A stretch of 64,000 nt of DNA, taken from Pectinatus haikarae. Lineage in GTDB: Bacteria; Bacillota; Negativicutes; Selenomonadales; Selenomonadaceae. Position 1 is the first letter of the stretch; each line of letters begins with the position of its first letter. Under the pieces are notes generated by a model, which was given only the letters and a program-made list of their open reading frames with translations, was not told where the DNA came from and did not search any database. Below are positions 45,291 through 54,499 of the stretch, piece after piece. The position numbers and the translations under genes are program-made. The stretch lies in NCBI RefSeq assembly GCF_015732185.1, contig NZ_WIQM01000016.1, forward strand, positions 527,001-591,000. Direction: 5' to 3'.

Positions 45291-46178
45291 ATGGACATAA
45301 CAACAAAATATGGTATTCTTTATAATTGCTATAATATTGCCCGGCATAAGAATGGGCAGGTGTCCGAATGCATTTGCCAGCAGGAAAGTCCTCTCACTAT
45401 AAGTGGTACGATATATTTTCCTTATTACAGAGAAAATGAGCGTCGTAAGCTTTCACCTTCCATAAAATTTTACAGTAATGGCAGCGTGAAATCTCTTTAT
45501 CTGGAGGAACAGACCATAATAAAATCTTCTTTAGGCAATTTTCCTGCAGAGCTAATCACCTTTTACCCTGACGGCAGTCTTTGCCGTGTCTTTCCGTTAA
45601 ACGGCAAAATAACCGGTTATTGGAGTGAAGAGAGTGAAATTAAGCTTATCGAAAAAATGCCGTTTTCTTTTTTCGGCGGTGCTTTTTCAGCAAGACCTAT
45701 GTGTTTTCATTTTTATGAAGACGGAAAGTTAAAAAGTCTCACATTGCAGCCAAGTGAACGTATATTACTGAATACCCCCGCCGGTAAATTGAAAATCAAA
45801 TGCGGCTTTTCTCTTTACGAAGATGGCAGTCTTCGCTCGACAGAACCGGCTGCTGCCCAGAAAATATCCACAGCTATAGGAGAAATAACTGTTTTTGATC
45901 CTGACAGCGTGAATGTGAGCGCTGACAACGGCTCACTTATTTTCACCAAAACAGGTGATATTGCTTCACTGAAAACGACATCTTCAATCACTGTCACTGA
46001 TACACACGGCCACAGTTTTGAAATAACCCCCATAAAAACAGTTCATCCGCTCAATGAAAATGCACTGCTCATACTGCCGCTGCTATTGAAATTTACGGAT
46101 GGCTGCATAACAATAATACGCAGCGGACTGGAGCAGTACAGCTATCCCGTTGACCAAACTCATTTTACAATAATTTAA
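45291..46178 (+). CDS. Unknown protein with MORN/YwqK-like repeats
   Basis: I do not recognise this 295-residue protein. It repeats a beta-hairpin unit of the form FYxDGSLxSLxL: IKFYSNGSVKSLYLEE, ITFYPDGSLCRVFPL, FHFYEDGKLKSLTLQ and FSLYEDGSLRSTEP. Such units resemble MORN or YwqK repeats, which form extended beta sheets. There is no signal peptide or membrane segment. AGAGGAG lies 8 bp before the ATG. It follows the AnfO-like gene by about 108 bp on the same strand, so it may be a nitrogenase-linked factor or may simply be a neighbour. Confidence 0.6.
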   Translation: MDITTKYGILYNCYNIARHKNGQVSECICQQESPLTISGTIYFPYYRENERRKLSPSIKFYSNGSVKSLYLEEQTIIKSSLGNFPAELITFYPDGSLCRVFPLNGKITGYWSEESEIKLIEKMPFSFFGGAFSARPMCFHFYEDGKLKSLTLQPSERILLNTPAGKLKIKCGFSLYEDGSLRSTEPAAAQKISTAIGEITVFDPDSVNVSADNGSLIFTKTGDIASLKTTSSITVTDTHGHSFEITPIKTVHPLNENALLILPLLLKFTDGCITIIRSGLEQYSYPVDQTHFTII

Positions 46179-46219
46179 TGCTCTTATCTGTTAAAATTAT
46201 TTCAGGCCGCTTCCTATCT

Positions 46220-46909
46220 TCAGGCAAATTTCACAGCAGCAATACAGATTAATAAATTGGCCAGCATTGCCGCATAATCTCCCGCATTAAGCTTTGTCGA
46301 AGCCATGAAGGTCCTTTTTTTCTTATCGGAAAACCTTCGCAGGGATAAACTTATCGCCATATTTTCACTGCGGGATATGGCTTTGAAAACCATCGGCTTG
46401 AGAATCATCATATAATCCACAATGCGCCGCACGGGATTGCCTGCGGAATGAAATCCTCTGCATGCCTGAGCTTGCCGTACCTCTTTGCTTTCTTTCAGCA
46501 GATCGGGCACAAAACGCAATACAGCAGTTATCATAAAAGCATAATCATACGGCAGACGGCATTGCTTTACAAGCGATGCCGTTATTGATTGTGTCGGCGT
46601 TGTTGCCACAAGTATCAACAAAGACACCGCCATTATAAACATTTTATAGGCAGACCCCACTGCCAAAAACAAGGATGTACCGAAAAGCAGCTGTATGAGA
46701 GCGAGCACTACAGCAAATACAGTCAGAGCACCGATACCCTTCCACAAAACTTTACCGCCGCCCATTAAGGCGGCACAGAACAATTCCAGAAAAATAAGAA
46801 TACCCAATGCATAGAGGCTCGCAGTACAAAGACTTGCTACTGACACTGTCAGCGCCATAAGCAGCTTTGTTAATGCTGCAAAATCAATTACACTAATTGT
46901 TTTTGCCAT
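46220..46909 (-). CDS. ECF transporter membrane subunit (EcfT)
   Basis: From ATG 46909 (GGAGGGAAG upstream) the protein has 229 residues with about five membrane helices in the first 130. The coupling-helix region has the EcfT marker ARG motifs in altered form (RQAQACRGFHSAG; a later SLSLRRFSDKKKR). EcfT links the two ATPases to the substrate-binding S subunit. It overlaps the end of the ATPase gene by 17 bp and is last in a three-gene operon. Confidence 0.82.
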   Translation of the reverse strand: MAKTISVIDFAALTKLLMALTVSVASLCTASLYALGILIFLELFCAALMGGGKVLWKGIGALTVFAVVLALIQLLFGTSLFLAVGSAYKMFIMAVSLLILVATTPTQSITASLVKQCRLPYDYAFMITAVLRFVPDLLKESKEVRQAQACRGFHSAGNPVRRIVDYMMILKPMVFKAISRSENMAISLSLRRFSDKKKRTFMASTKLNAGDYAAMLANLLICIAAVKFA

Positions 46910-47708
46910 TTTCTTCCCTCCGGACAGCAATTTTGTTGTATAATTCCGCCGGTGTCAGGCACAGCTCCAGCTTCATTTCATGACTGATGCGCACAGCTTC
47001 AGGCAGTTCCAGCCCCAGTGCAGCAGTCCTTTCTTCATCCGTGAACAGCTCACGCGGCGTTCCCTCAAAAGCTATACATTTATTGGAAAGAACCAGAACC
47101 CTATCCGCATGCTCTGCCAGAATATCCATGTCATGCGTTATCAGTATAATTCCTATTCCCTTCTTATTCAGCTTTCTCATCAGACGCAGCAGAACAGTCC
47201 GTTCCCTGCAGTCCTGTCCCGAAGTCGGTTCATCAAGGATCAGCAGCTTAGGTACAGCAGCAAGCGCAGAGGCTATTGACAGCCTTTGCTTGTCTCCCAG
47301 CGACAAAAGCTGCGGCATGCACTCCTGCTTATCTGCCAGCTCCGTATCAATGAGTGCCTGCTGCACATTTTCCTCTGCCAGCTTTATATCCATTCCCAGT
47401 GCCAGAGGTGCATAAGCAGCCTCGCTGTGCACCGAAGATGCAAACAGCTGGTGATCGGGATTCTGAAACACATAGCCTATATCCTTTGCCAATATATAAG
47501 ATGGCATATCGCTGATAATTTTTCCGTTGAGTTCAATAGTTCCCGCATCCGGTTTCATAAGTCCCATAATAAGCCGGGTAAGCGTAGTCTTACCCGTGCC
47601 GTTGCGTCCTGCCACAGCCGTTATCAGCGTTGTGTCTATCTGCACGTTTATATCGTTAAAAATCTTTTCCCTGGCATAGGAAAAAGAAATATTTTTCAGA
47701 TTCAGCAT
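46893..47708 (-). CDS. ECF transporter ATPase
   Basis: The 271-residue ABC ATPase has Walker A GRNGTGKTTL, Q loop VFQNPDHQLFA, Walker B LLILDEPTSGQD and the switch His in LITHDMD. The signature reads LSLGDKQRL where LSGGQ is usual, so this half may be a weaker ATPase that works with the fused ATPase next door. Its ATG overlaps the stop of the preceding gene (ATGCTGA). Confidence 0.88.
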   Translation of the reverse strand: MLNLKNISFSYAREKIFNDINVQIDTTLITAVAGRNGTGKTTLTRLIMGLMKPDAGTIELNGKIISDMPSYILAKDIGYVFQNPDHQLFASSVHSEAAYAPLALGMDIKLAEENVQQALIDTELADKQECMPQLLSLGDKQRLSIASALAAVPKLLILDEPTSGQDCRERTVLLRLMRKLNKKGIGIILITHDMDILAEHADRVLVLSNKCIAFEGTPRELFTDEERTAALGLELPEAVRISHEMKLELCLTPAELYNKIAVRREENGKNN

Positions 47709-48985
47709 ATGCCCTGCCCCATTTCCCAGCGAATCTTCCAGCGAAGCGGAATAACTTCAGGATACACTTTATTTTCATACATATATTTAAAGCATTTATC
47801 CTTTTCTCCGCTTATTTTCAAATAAGATTTATCAATAACCGCCATTTGGGCCTGCATATCAAGAACATATTTCAGATCATGTTCTGCCACTATAATAGTT
47901 TTACCGTCATCTTTATTTAACCTGTACAACAGCTCATAAATTTCTTTTGCTCCTTCAGGATCAACTGCGGCTACCGGTTCATCAAGGACAAGCACCGGTG
48001 TATCCATAGCCAGCACAGCAGCGATCACAAGGCGCTGCTTCTGACCTCCTGACAATGAAGAAATTTTACGGCTGCCCATTTTTTCCAGACCTGTTTTTTT
48101 AAGAACGTCATCACGTTTTTTTATTATATCCAGCGGGTCCATGCCTATATTTTCCAAAGAAAAAGCTATTTCATCGTTAACAGTTTCCGTAACCAGCTGA
48201 GCTTCATAGTCAGCCATAACCACACCGAACTTTCTGTTCAAAAGGGCCGGATCATCGTTGATGATATCAAAACCGTCTATATTTATAGACGAATTTTCAA
48301 AGCCTCCGAAATAAGATGGTCTTACACCGGCCATAGAAAGGAGCAGCGTGGTCTTGCCACTGCCGTTTACACCGGTAATAACAAAGAAACTGTTTTTCGG
48401 TATAGTAAGATCAATATCATGCAGTATAAAAGGAGCTCTGTCTGCAATATTATCATCATTGAAAATTTTTGCCGCAGGTAAATACAAAAGTTGTCCGGCA
48501 ATACTGCCCAGTGCCGCTACCAAAAGCACAGCAGGCAGCATTGCATAAAGATAAAGAGACATTGGCAGAGATAATACAATTTTTGTAAGCGTAACAAAAA
48601 TACCGCCACTTATAAACGTAGTTATAAATATAATTATCACAGGTTCCAGTCTCAATCTGCCAAGCTTGAAATCAAGAATATGTGACCCAGCCAATAATGC
48701 GCATACCAGCGCTGCGACCGGATCACTTATCAGATTGGCATACGGCAGAGCTGCCTTTGATGTCATCGTTGCTATTATTCCCGAAACCATGCCTATGCCG
48801 AATCCCTGACGCAGTGACGGTCTGCACAGCAATATAGCTGTTGCGTACATTACTATGTTCCAATTGAGGGATATTCCGCCTACATTAGGCGATATTATAC
48901 GCAGTATAACACCTATAGCTAAAAGTAAAGTAGTTATAGTTATCCAGCGCAGATCACTTTTATTATAACGTTTATTCTTCGTCAT
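47702..48985 (-). CDS. ECF substrate-binding subunit fused to an ATPase
   Basis: The 427-residue protein joins about six membrane helices (residues 10-185; LLLAIGVILRIISPNVGG, RQGFGIGMVSGIIATMTSKA) to an ABC ATPase (Walker A GVNGSGKTTLL, signature LSGGQKQRL, Walker B VLVLDEPVAAVDPEG). The membrane part resembles S subunits of the TrpP-like type. S subunits are normally separate proteins; a fusion with an ATPase is unusual. The substrate is unknown. The operon faces the anfO-like genes and is close to nif, so a cofactor or metal needed for nitrogen fixation is one possibility, with tryptophan or a vitamin as others. Confidence 0.8.
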   Translation of the reverse strand: MTKNKRYNKSDLRWITITTLLLAIGVILRIISPNVGGISLNWNIVMYATAILLCRPSLRQGFGIGMVSGIIATMTSKAALPYANLISDPVAALVCALLAGSHILDFKLGRLRLEPVIIIFITTFISGGIFVTLTKIVLSLPMSLYLYAMLPAVLLVAALGSIAGQLLYLPAAKIFNDDNIADRAPFILHDIDLTIPKNSFFVITGVNGSGKTTLLLSMAGVRPSYFGGFENSSINIDGFDIINDDPALLNRKFGVVMADYEAQLVTETVNDEIAFSLENIGMDPLDIIKKRDDVLKKTGLEKMGSRKISSLSGGQKQRLVIAAVLAMDTPVLVLDEPVAAVDPEGAKEIYELLYRLNKDDGKTIIVAEHDLKYVLDMQAQMAVIDKSYLKISGEKDKCFKYMYENKVYPEVIPLRWKIRWEMGQGIC

Positions 48986-49088
48986 TGGACCATTCCCTTA
49001 TTTAAAATTCAGCTATGTTCTTTTACTTACCGACAAGATATATTTTAACATGATAACTTCTTAAATCAAATCTTTTTATTTTTTGCAT

Positions 49089-49132
49089 AAAAATAAACCG
49101 CCGCAAATCAAAGTACAAGATTTACGGCAGTT
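49089..49132 (-). terminator. Terminator of the kinase-like gene
   Basis: AAACCGCCGCAAATC and GATTTACGGCAGTTT pair with one mismatch; on the minus strand ATTTTTAT follows. Confidence 0.65.
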
Positions 49133-49226
49133 TGGCCCGAAAGCTCCATTTATTTCCCAATAATCAATGCTATCGTGCTGTATCCGTCCATGCATATCAA
49201 GTACAGCACATACTCAAAAACCTATC

Positions 49227-50681
49227 CTATTTAAAAGCAAAAGTCATTTTTGCCGCTGTATCTGCATAGTTATCAGAGCGGAGGACCACCTTCAGCGCAG
49301 AATCCTGCCCAGAAGGTGAAAGCAATACTGCCTTGCCGAGCGGAATCTCAAATTTCAATTCTCCGCCTGCGGGAATATTTATATCGCGGCGATATTCAAC
49401 AGCCTTTGCCTGATGACTGGTAATTGTATTTGGCGGGTCGTCAATTTTAGCCAAATCAACATTATATGGTATCACTTTTACTATTGGATTTTTTATATCA
49501 CTGTCTGTATTATTTTTTATGGAAAGTACAAGTTTGGCATTATTGGGAAAGGACACTGCCTGCCCCCCTTTGGAACCCCCGGCATCAGACAAGTCAGAGG
49601 CCTTTCCCATATGCACCACTGTGACACCCGCATTTTCTTCCTGCGGTCTGTCAGGAAAAGCAAGGGAAACCCCCAGCTTTCCCTTGGCAAAACTGCCGGA
49701 ACCGTCGCTTGCTGAAACTGCTGCCGAACCATCCCCCGCCGCTTCAGCGCCCATGCCTCTTTCAAGCTGCAGATCGGCCGCCTCGACTGCCGCGGCTTTT
49801 TGTTCACGGGCAAAAGCCTGCTTTGTCTGCATGTCCTTCACCGGATCATAAAAATGATTTGTGAACCATATTCCGCCTAAAATCAAAACGTAAATGGCTG
49901 CACATGCAGCAGCGATCTTATAAGGAGAAATAGTACCTGCATTTTTTACTGCCTTCAGCAGCTGATTTCCATTGCTGTAACGTTCATCCGGAGAACTGTC
50001 AAGACAACGTTTCAACACTTTTTCATACTTGCCCTTATAATCTGCCCCCAAAAAATTTTGCATTGTCATTCCCAAAGAATAAACATCACTGCGGAAATCT
50101 GTCCTGCCCATAACAGACTGCTCCGGCGGCGCAAAACCGATCATCCCTTTATAAACAGACACATCTTCATAATTTTTTCCTTCCGCGGCATGATCAAGCC
50201 CGATAAACTTCACCCGTCCTCCCATAAACATTATATTCTTCGGGCTGATGGCACGATGCATTATCGCCTTATCATGCAGCGCTTTCATACCGCCTGCCAG
50301 CTGTGTGAAGATCATTTTTGCCAGTTCGTCACCGATCGGTTCAAGCTCCCGCTGCTTCATCCATTCGTCAAGCGTCGTTCCTGTCAGATATTCTTCAATG
50401 ACGGTAGTGATGCCAGCTGCTGAATTTTCATTTGCATATATGATCTGCGGCAAAGCAGGATCTGAAAATGATGCCAGTTTTTTATAGGCAAGATCTATAC
50501 CATATATATGCTTCAATACAAAAAATTTTCCTGTATCCTTCGACTTTACCAGCAGTGTTTCACCCTGACTGTTATTTTTCAATTCTCTGACAATCCTATA
50601 ATTGTCTTCGATGCCATCTGCTGCAGATGCATTACTGCTTTCAGCCTGAGCCGCATCATTTACAAGCTGTTCCTGATCCAT
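49227..50681 (-). CDS. Membrane protein with degenerate Ser/Thr kinase domain
   Basis: The 484-residue protein has a Hanks-type kinase domain (about residues 25-260), one membrane helix (AACAAIYVLILGGIWFTNHF) and an external C-terminal domain of about 170 residues that looks beta-rich. The catalytic loop reads HRAISPKNIM, so the catalytic Asp of HRD is Ala, and the DFG position reads GLD. The ATP-binding Lys (FFVLKHIYG) remains. It is probably a pseudokinase that signals by binding. ATG 50681 follows AGGTTGG by 5 bp; the frame stays open to 50792. It has no phosphatase partner nearby. Confidence 0.75.
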   Translation of the reverse strand: MDQEQLVNDAAQAESSNASAADGIEDNYRIVRELKNNSQGETLLVKSKDTGKFFVLKHIYGIDLAYKKLASFSDPALPQIIYANENSAAGITTVIEEYLTGTTLDEWMKQRELEPIGDELAKMIFTQLAGGMKALHDKAIMHRAISPKNIMFMGGRVKFIGLDHAAEGKNYEDVSVYKGMIGFAPPEQSVMGRTDFRSDVYSLGMTMQNFLGADYKGKYEKVLKRCLDSSPDERYSNGNQLLKAVKNAGTISPYKIAAACAAIYVLILGGIWFTNHFYDPVKDMQTKQAFAREQKAAAVEAADLQLERGMGAEAAGDGSAAVSASDGSGSFAKGKLGVSLAFPDRPQEENAGVTVVHMGKASDLSDAGGSKGGQAVSFPNNAKLVLSIKNNTDSDIKNPIVKVIPYNVDLAKIDDPPNTITSHQAKAVEYRRDINIPAGGELKFEIPLGKAVLLSPSGQDSALKVVLRSDNYADTAAKMTFAFK

Positions 50682-51049
50682 AAATTCCAACCTGCTTCTT
50701 CCATTTTTGTAAAATTCTGCCTCAATATCGCTGCAAAATAATCTTCGTTTTAATTTTATTATACTTTGTACTAATAAATTATAATTTGACATCGAACATA
50801 AAAATCCCTGTTTAATGAAAAATTTTATTACAGCCAGACGAAGTCCCTATCATATTTTTATTTACTTTATCATGGACTTGCAGCTATGCCTTCAAAGTGA
50901 CTGACCATTTCTTTATATTATGATCTACACGCAATATCAATACCCATGCTCTGATAAAGCCTTATTTATCCGTACCCGCACCAATAAAACCTATTATCAG
51001 TACGTATGCCTTTATCTTATGATCTTTCATCACCCCACTTACTATTGCC
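50682..51049. other. Non-coding spacer
   Basis: It contains several short TTATGATCT-like repeats but no credible gene, RNA or promoter that I can support. Confidence 0.4.
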
Positions 51050-51089
51050 AAAAATAAACCGCCCGCTGCTGTTTTAAAGCACGGGCGGT
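51050..51089 (-). terminator. Terminator of bglA
   Basis: ACCGCCCG (51058-51065) and CGGGCGGT (51082-51089) pair; on the minus strand TTATTTTT follows. Confidence 0.8.
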
Positions 51090-51112
51090 ATTATTTCTGC
51101 AAACTTTACCTA

Positions 51113-52540
<1,428 letters not shown>

Positions 52541-52552
52541 TTATAAAAATTA

Positions 52553-53059
52553 TTATCTTTTTTGCGCCGCAAGCCAGTCCATATGCAGTGCAATAAAACC
52601 AGCTTCATCTTCGGCCATATTTATAGCAAACTTCTTATTAAGTTTCAGGACAGCTTCTCTGCCTATTCGAAACTCTTCCGGATAAAATCGCTGTATTTCC
52701 CAGATCATCATATTTCGTACAATATTACCATTTTTGAAGCGTTGAACAGCCATATGTATGTGGTCAGTCAAGGAAATATAAATACCTTCATTCAAATTTT
52801 TTCTGAGTTTACTTTCTGCCAATTCAATAATCTCATTGGATATTTCCACATATTCTATGGACAAATCCGCTAAAAGTTTTTTCAGCTTCTCCATCATTTC
52901 ATGATCAGAAAGCGTATAAACCTTATCAATCATTGAATCGTCAATGAAATCCCCTATCCTTTTTTTAAACGCTATACCGCATCCCATGGCCACGATTTCC
53001 TGTCCATCTGTATTTTTACTGAGAATGACATTATTATTTAATATCTTTTTTATCAGCAT
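52553..53059 (-). CDS. LicT/BglG-type antiterminator lacking the second PRD domain
   Basis: The 168-residue protein begins MLIKKILNNNVILSKNTDGQ, the RNA-binding CAT domain (1-56), then one PRD domain with both regulatory His (TDHIHMAVQRF and FIALHMDW). Family members are about 280 residues with two PRDs; this one stops just after PRD1, and bglA begins 18 bp later. A deletion that removed PRD2 and a PTS permease gene would explain this. With only one PRD it may be constitutive or lack HPr/EII control. Its own leader has a RAT-like site and terminator. Confidence 0.85.
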   Translation of the reverse strand: MLIKKILNNNVILSKNTDGQEIVAMGCGIAFKKRIGDFIDDSMIDKVYTLSDHEMMEKLKKLLADLSIEYVEISNEIIELAESKLRKNLNEGIYISLTDHIHMAVQRFKNGNIVRNMMIWEIQRFYPEEFRIGREAVLKLNKKFAINMAEDEAGFIALHMDWLAAQKR

Positions 53060-53088
53060 CTTAAATTACTCTCCCTGCAAAGAAGTAT

Positions 53089-53175
53089 TCATCCTTTATG
53101 CGAACGCAAAAAAGACGAATAAAACAGGGATTGCCCCTCGCTTTGTTCGTCTGTGAAATCCATACGCTCATTCAT
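53089..53175 (-). CDS. Possible 28-residue leader peptide
   Basis: A small frame (MNERMDFTDEQSEGQSLFYS, then SFLRSHKG) starts at 53175 behind a strong TTTGGAGGG site and ends 30 bp before the antiterminator gene. The RAT-like element and terminator lie within it. It could be a translated leader, or the ribosome site may be a chance match. Confidence 0.35.
   Translation of the reverse strand: MNERMDFTDEQSEGQSLFYSSFLRSHKG
53108..53161 (-). promoter_or_regulatory. RAT-like antiterminator site overlapping a terminator
   Basis: On the minus strand, 53161-53128 starts GGATTT and continues AAAGCGAGGGGCAATCC, much like the RAT site bound by LicT/SacY (AAAGCAGGCAAAACC at its 3' half). It overlaps a hairpin GACGAA/TTCGTC with inner AGGG/CCCT pairing, followed by TTTTTT (down to 53108). 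Binding of the CAT domain would prevent termination. Confidence 0.65.
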
Positions 53176-53243
53176 TTTAATCCCTCCAAAAATTTCTTTT
53201 GAAGGTTTGGCCAACTAAATGTCACCATACAAATATTAGTTTC

Positions 53244-53272
53244 ATATTAGCATACAAAACAATCAATGTAAA
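53244..53272 (-). promoter_or_regulatory. Promoter of the licT-bglA operon
   Basis: On the minus strand TTTACA, 17-bp spacer, TAATAT. Confidence 0.7.
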
Positions 53273-53342
53273 GATTATAAAAATTTTATTTATTCTATCA
53301 ATAATTAATGTAAATTTATTCCCAGATATTTATTACAAAATC

Positions 53343-53371
53343 TTGCAATCAGCATTGTGACGTGATAAAAT
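53343..53371 (+). promoter_or_regulatory. Promoter of rpsT
   Basis: TTGCAA, 17-bp spacer, TAAAAT, about 35 bp before the start codon. Confidence 0.6.
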
Positions 53372-53406
53372 ATTTAAATGAAATGTTATGTAAAGGAGTG
53401 AATTAA

Positions 53407-53673
53407 TTGCCAAATATTAAATCTTCAATTCAAAGCGTAAAAACTGATGCAGAACGCCGCGCGAAAAACGTATCGGTGAAATCTACCGTTAAAACTGCTT
53501 TTCGTAAAGTCAATGATGCAGTTAAAGCTGGCAATGCTGATGAAGCTAAGTCTCTTTTAGCTGTTGCCTGCAAAAAAATAGATAAAGCTGCCGCTGATAA
53601 TGTTTTTCATAAAAATGCAGCAGCCCGCCGTAAATCTCGCTTGGCTCAGAAAATCAACGCTCTGGCTAAATAA
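53407..53673 (+). CDS. rpsT: Ribosomal protein S20
   Basis: The 88-residue basic protein (PNIKSSIQSVKTDAERRAKN; ending NAAARRKSRLAQKINALAK) is S20, which binds 16S rRNA early in assembly of the small subunit. It starts with TTG; AAAGGAG lies 8 bp upstream. A non-ATG start is common in rpsT and fits its known translational self-control in other bacteria. It is a single gene with its own promoter and terminator. Confidence 0.96.
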   Translation: MPNIKSSIQSVKTDAERRAKNVSVKSTVKTAFRKVNDAVKAGNADEAKSLLAVACKKIDKAAADNVFHKNAAARRKSRLAQKINALAK

Positions 53674-53679
53674 TTTTTT

Positions 53680-53712
53680 ACCTGCTTCTATAATCGCGGA
53701 GCAGGTTTTTTT
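53680..53712 (+). terminator. Terminator of rpsT
   Basis: ACCTGCT and AGCAGGT pair across 13 nt, followed by a T run. Confidence 0.85.
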
Positions 53713-53743
53713 ACGCCTTTAAAACTCTCTTAATAAAAAATGA

Positions 53744-53772
53744 TTGACACTAAACCTTCTTTATGATAAAAT
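53744..53772 (+). promoter_or_regulatory. Promoter of the tRNA cluster
   Basis: TTGACA, 17-bp spacer, TAAAAT, 26 bp before the first tRNA. Confidence 0.8.
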
Positions 53773-53798
53773 AATTTTCGCAGTTATGAAAAGAATAT

Positions 53799-53876
53799 GG
53801 CCCTGTAGCTCAGTTGGATTAGAGTGTTTGACTACGAATCAAAAGGTCGCAGGTTCGAATCCTGCCAGGGTCACCA
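53799..53876 (+). tRNA. tRNA-Arg (ACG), copy 1
   Basis: Acceptor GGCCCTG/CAGGGTC, anticodon arm TTTGA-CTACGAA-TCAAA, T arm GGTTCGAATCC, encoded CCA. ACG is read as ICG and decodes CGN codons. Confidence 0.95.
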
Positions 53877-53883
53877 TTAACAT

Positions 53884-53969
53884 GGGTAGGTGCCCGAGTG
53901 GTTAAAGGGAACAGACTGTAAATCTGTCACCGCGAGGTTACGATGGTTCGAATCCATCCCTGCCCACCA
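53884..53969 (+). tRNA. tRNA-Tyr (GTA), copy 1
   Basis: Class II tRNA with a long variable arm; acceptor GGGTAGG/CCTGCCC, anticodon loop CTGTAAA, encoded CCA. Confidence 0.95.
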
Positions 53970-53987
53970 TTTTACAATTTCATACAT

Positions 53988-54065
53988 GGCCCTGTAGCTC
54001 AGTTGGATTAGAGTGTTTGACTACGAATCAAAAGGTCGCAGGTTCGAATCCTGCCAGGGTCACCA
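53988..54065 (+). tRNA. tRNA-Arg (ACG), copy 2
   Basis: Identical to copy 1 at 53799. Confidence 0.95.
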
Positions 54066-54072
54066 TTAATAT

Positions 54073-54158
54073 GGGTAGGTGCCCGAGTGGTTAAAGGGAA
54101 CAGACTGTAAATCTGTCACCGCGAGGTTACGATGGTTCGAATCCATCCCTGCCCACCA
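54073..54158 (+). tRNA. tRNA-Tyr (GTA), copy 2
   Basis: Identical to copy 1 at 53884. A weak hairpin with a T run (about 54172-54209) follows and probably ends the transcript. Confidence 0.95.
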
Positions 54159-54215
54159 TTTATTAATTGGCAACAAAAGTTTTGACAATATTTTGTCAGA
54201 GCTTTTTTTAGTTTT

Positions 54216-54276
54216 ACAATAAACAAGAAAGCAGACAAGAACACTCTCTGTTCTTGTCTGCTTTCTTGTTTATTGT
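54216..54276. repeat. Perfect 27-bp inverted repeat between tRNA cluster and mop
   Basis: Arms at 54216-54242 and 54250-54276 are exactly complementary around a 7-nt loop (ACTCTCT). The distal side of the stem is T-rich (CTTGTTTATTGT), so it may work as a terminator for the mop-mod operon, whose last stop is 5 bp away, although no separate T run follows. Confidence 0.75.
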
Positions 54277-54280
54277 GCGT

Positions 54281-54490
54281 TTAATCTACAGCAACAATCA
54301 CTGAACTGGCTTTTATTACTGCGTAAGCTTCCTTCCCCACTTCAAGGCCAAGTTCTTTTACTGACTGCTTTGTTATGGTAGCAGAAACAATATCCCCGCT
54401 TGCGAGCTTGATTTTCACAACATCGTTTACGCTGCCCGTATCAATGCCGCATATTACACCTTTTAGCTGATTTCTTGCACTTAATCTCAT
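54281..54490 (-). CDS. mop: Molybdenum-pterin/molybdate-binding protein (molbindin)
   Basis: The 69-residue protein is a single Mop/TOBE domain: MRLSARNQLKGVICGIDTGS, then VNDVVKIKLASGDIVSATIT. Such proteins form hexamers that store molybdate in the cytoplasm. It lies 9 bp after modC in the molybdate operon, where it would buffer Mo for the nitrogenase cofactor. Confidence 0.9.
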   Translation of the reverse strand: MRLSARNQLKGVICGIDTGSVNDVVKIKLASGDIVSATITKQSVKELGLEVGKEAYAVIKASSVIVAVD

Positions 54491-54499
54491 TTTCTCACC

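Larger units (their letters stand above)
53799..54158 (+). repeat. Tandem duplication of a tRNA-Arg/tRNA-Tyr pair
   Basis: The two copies are offset by exactly 189 bp. The tRNA bodies are identical, and the spacers between Arg and Tyr differ by one base (TTAACATGGG against TTAATATGGG), which indicates a recent duplication. Confidence 0.9.
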
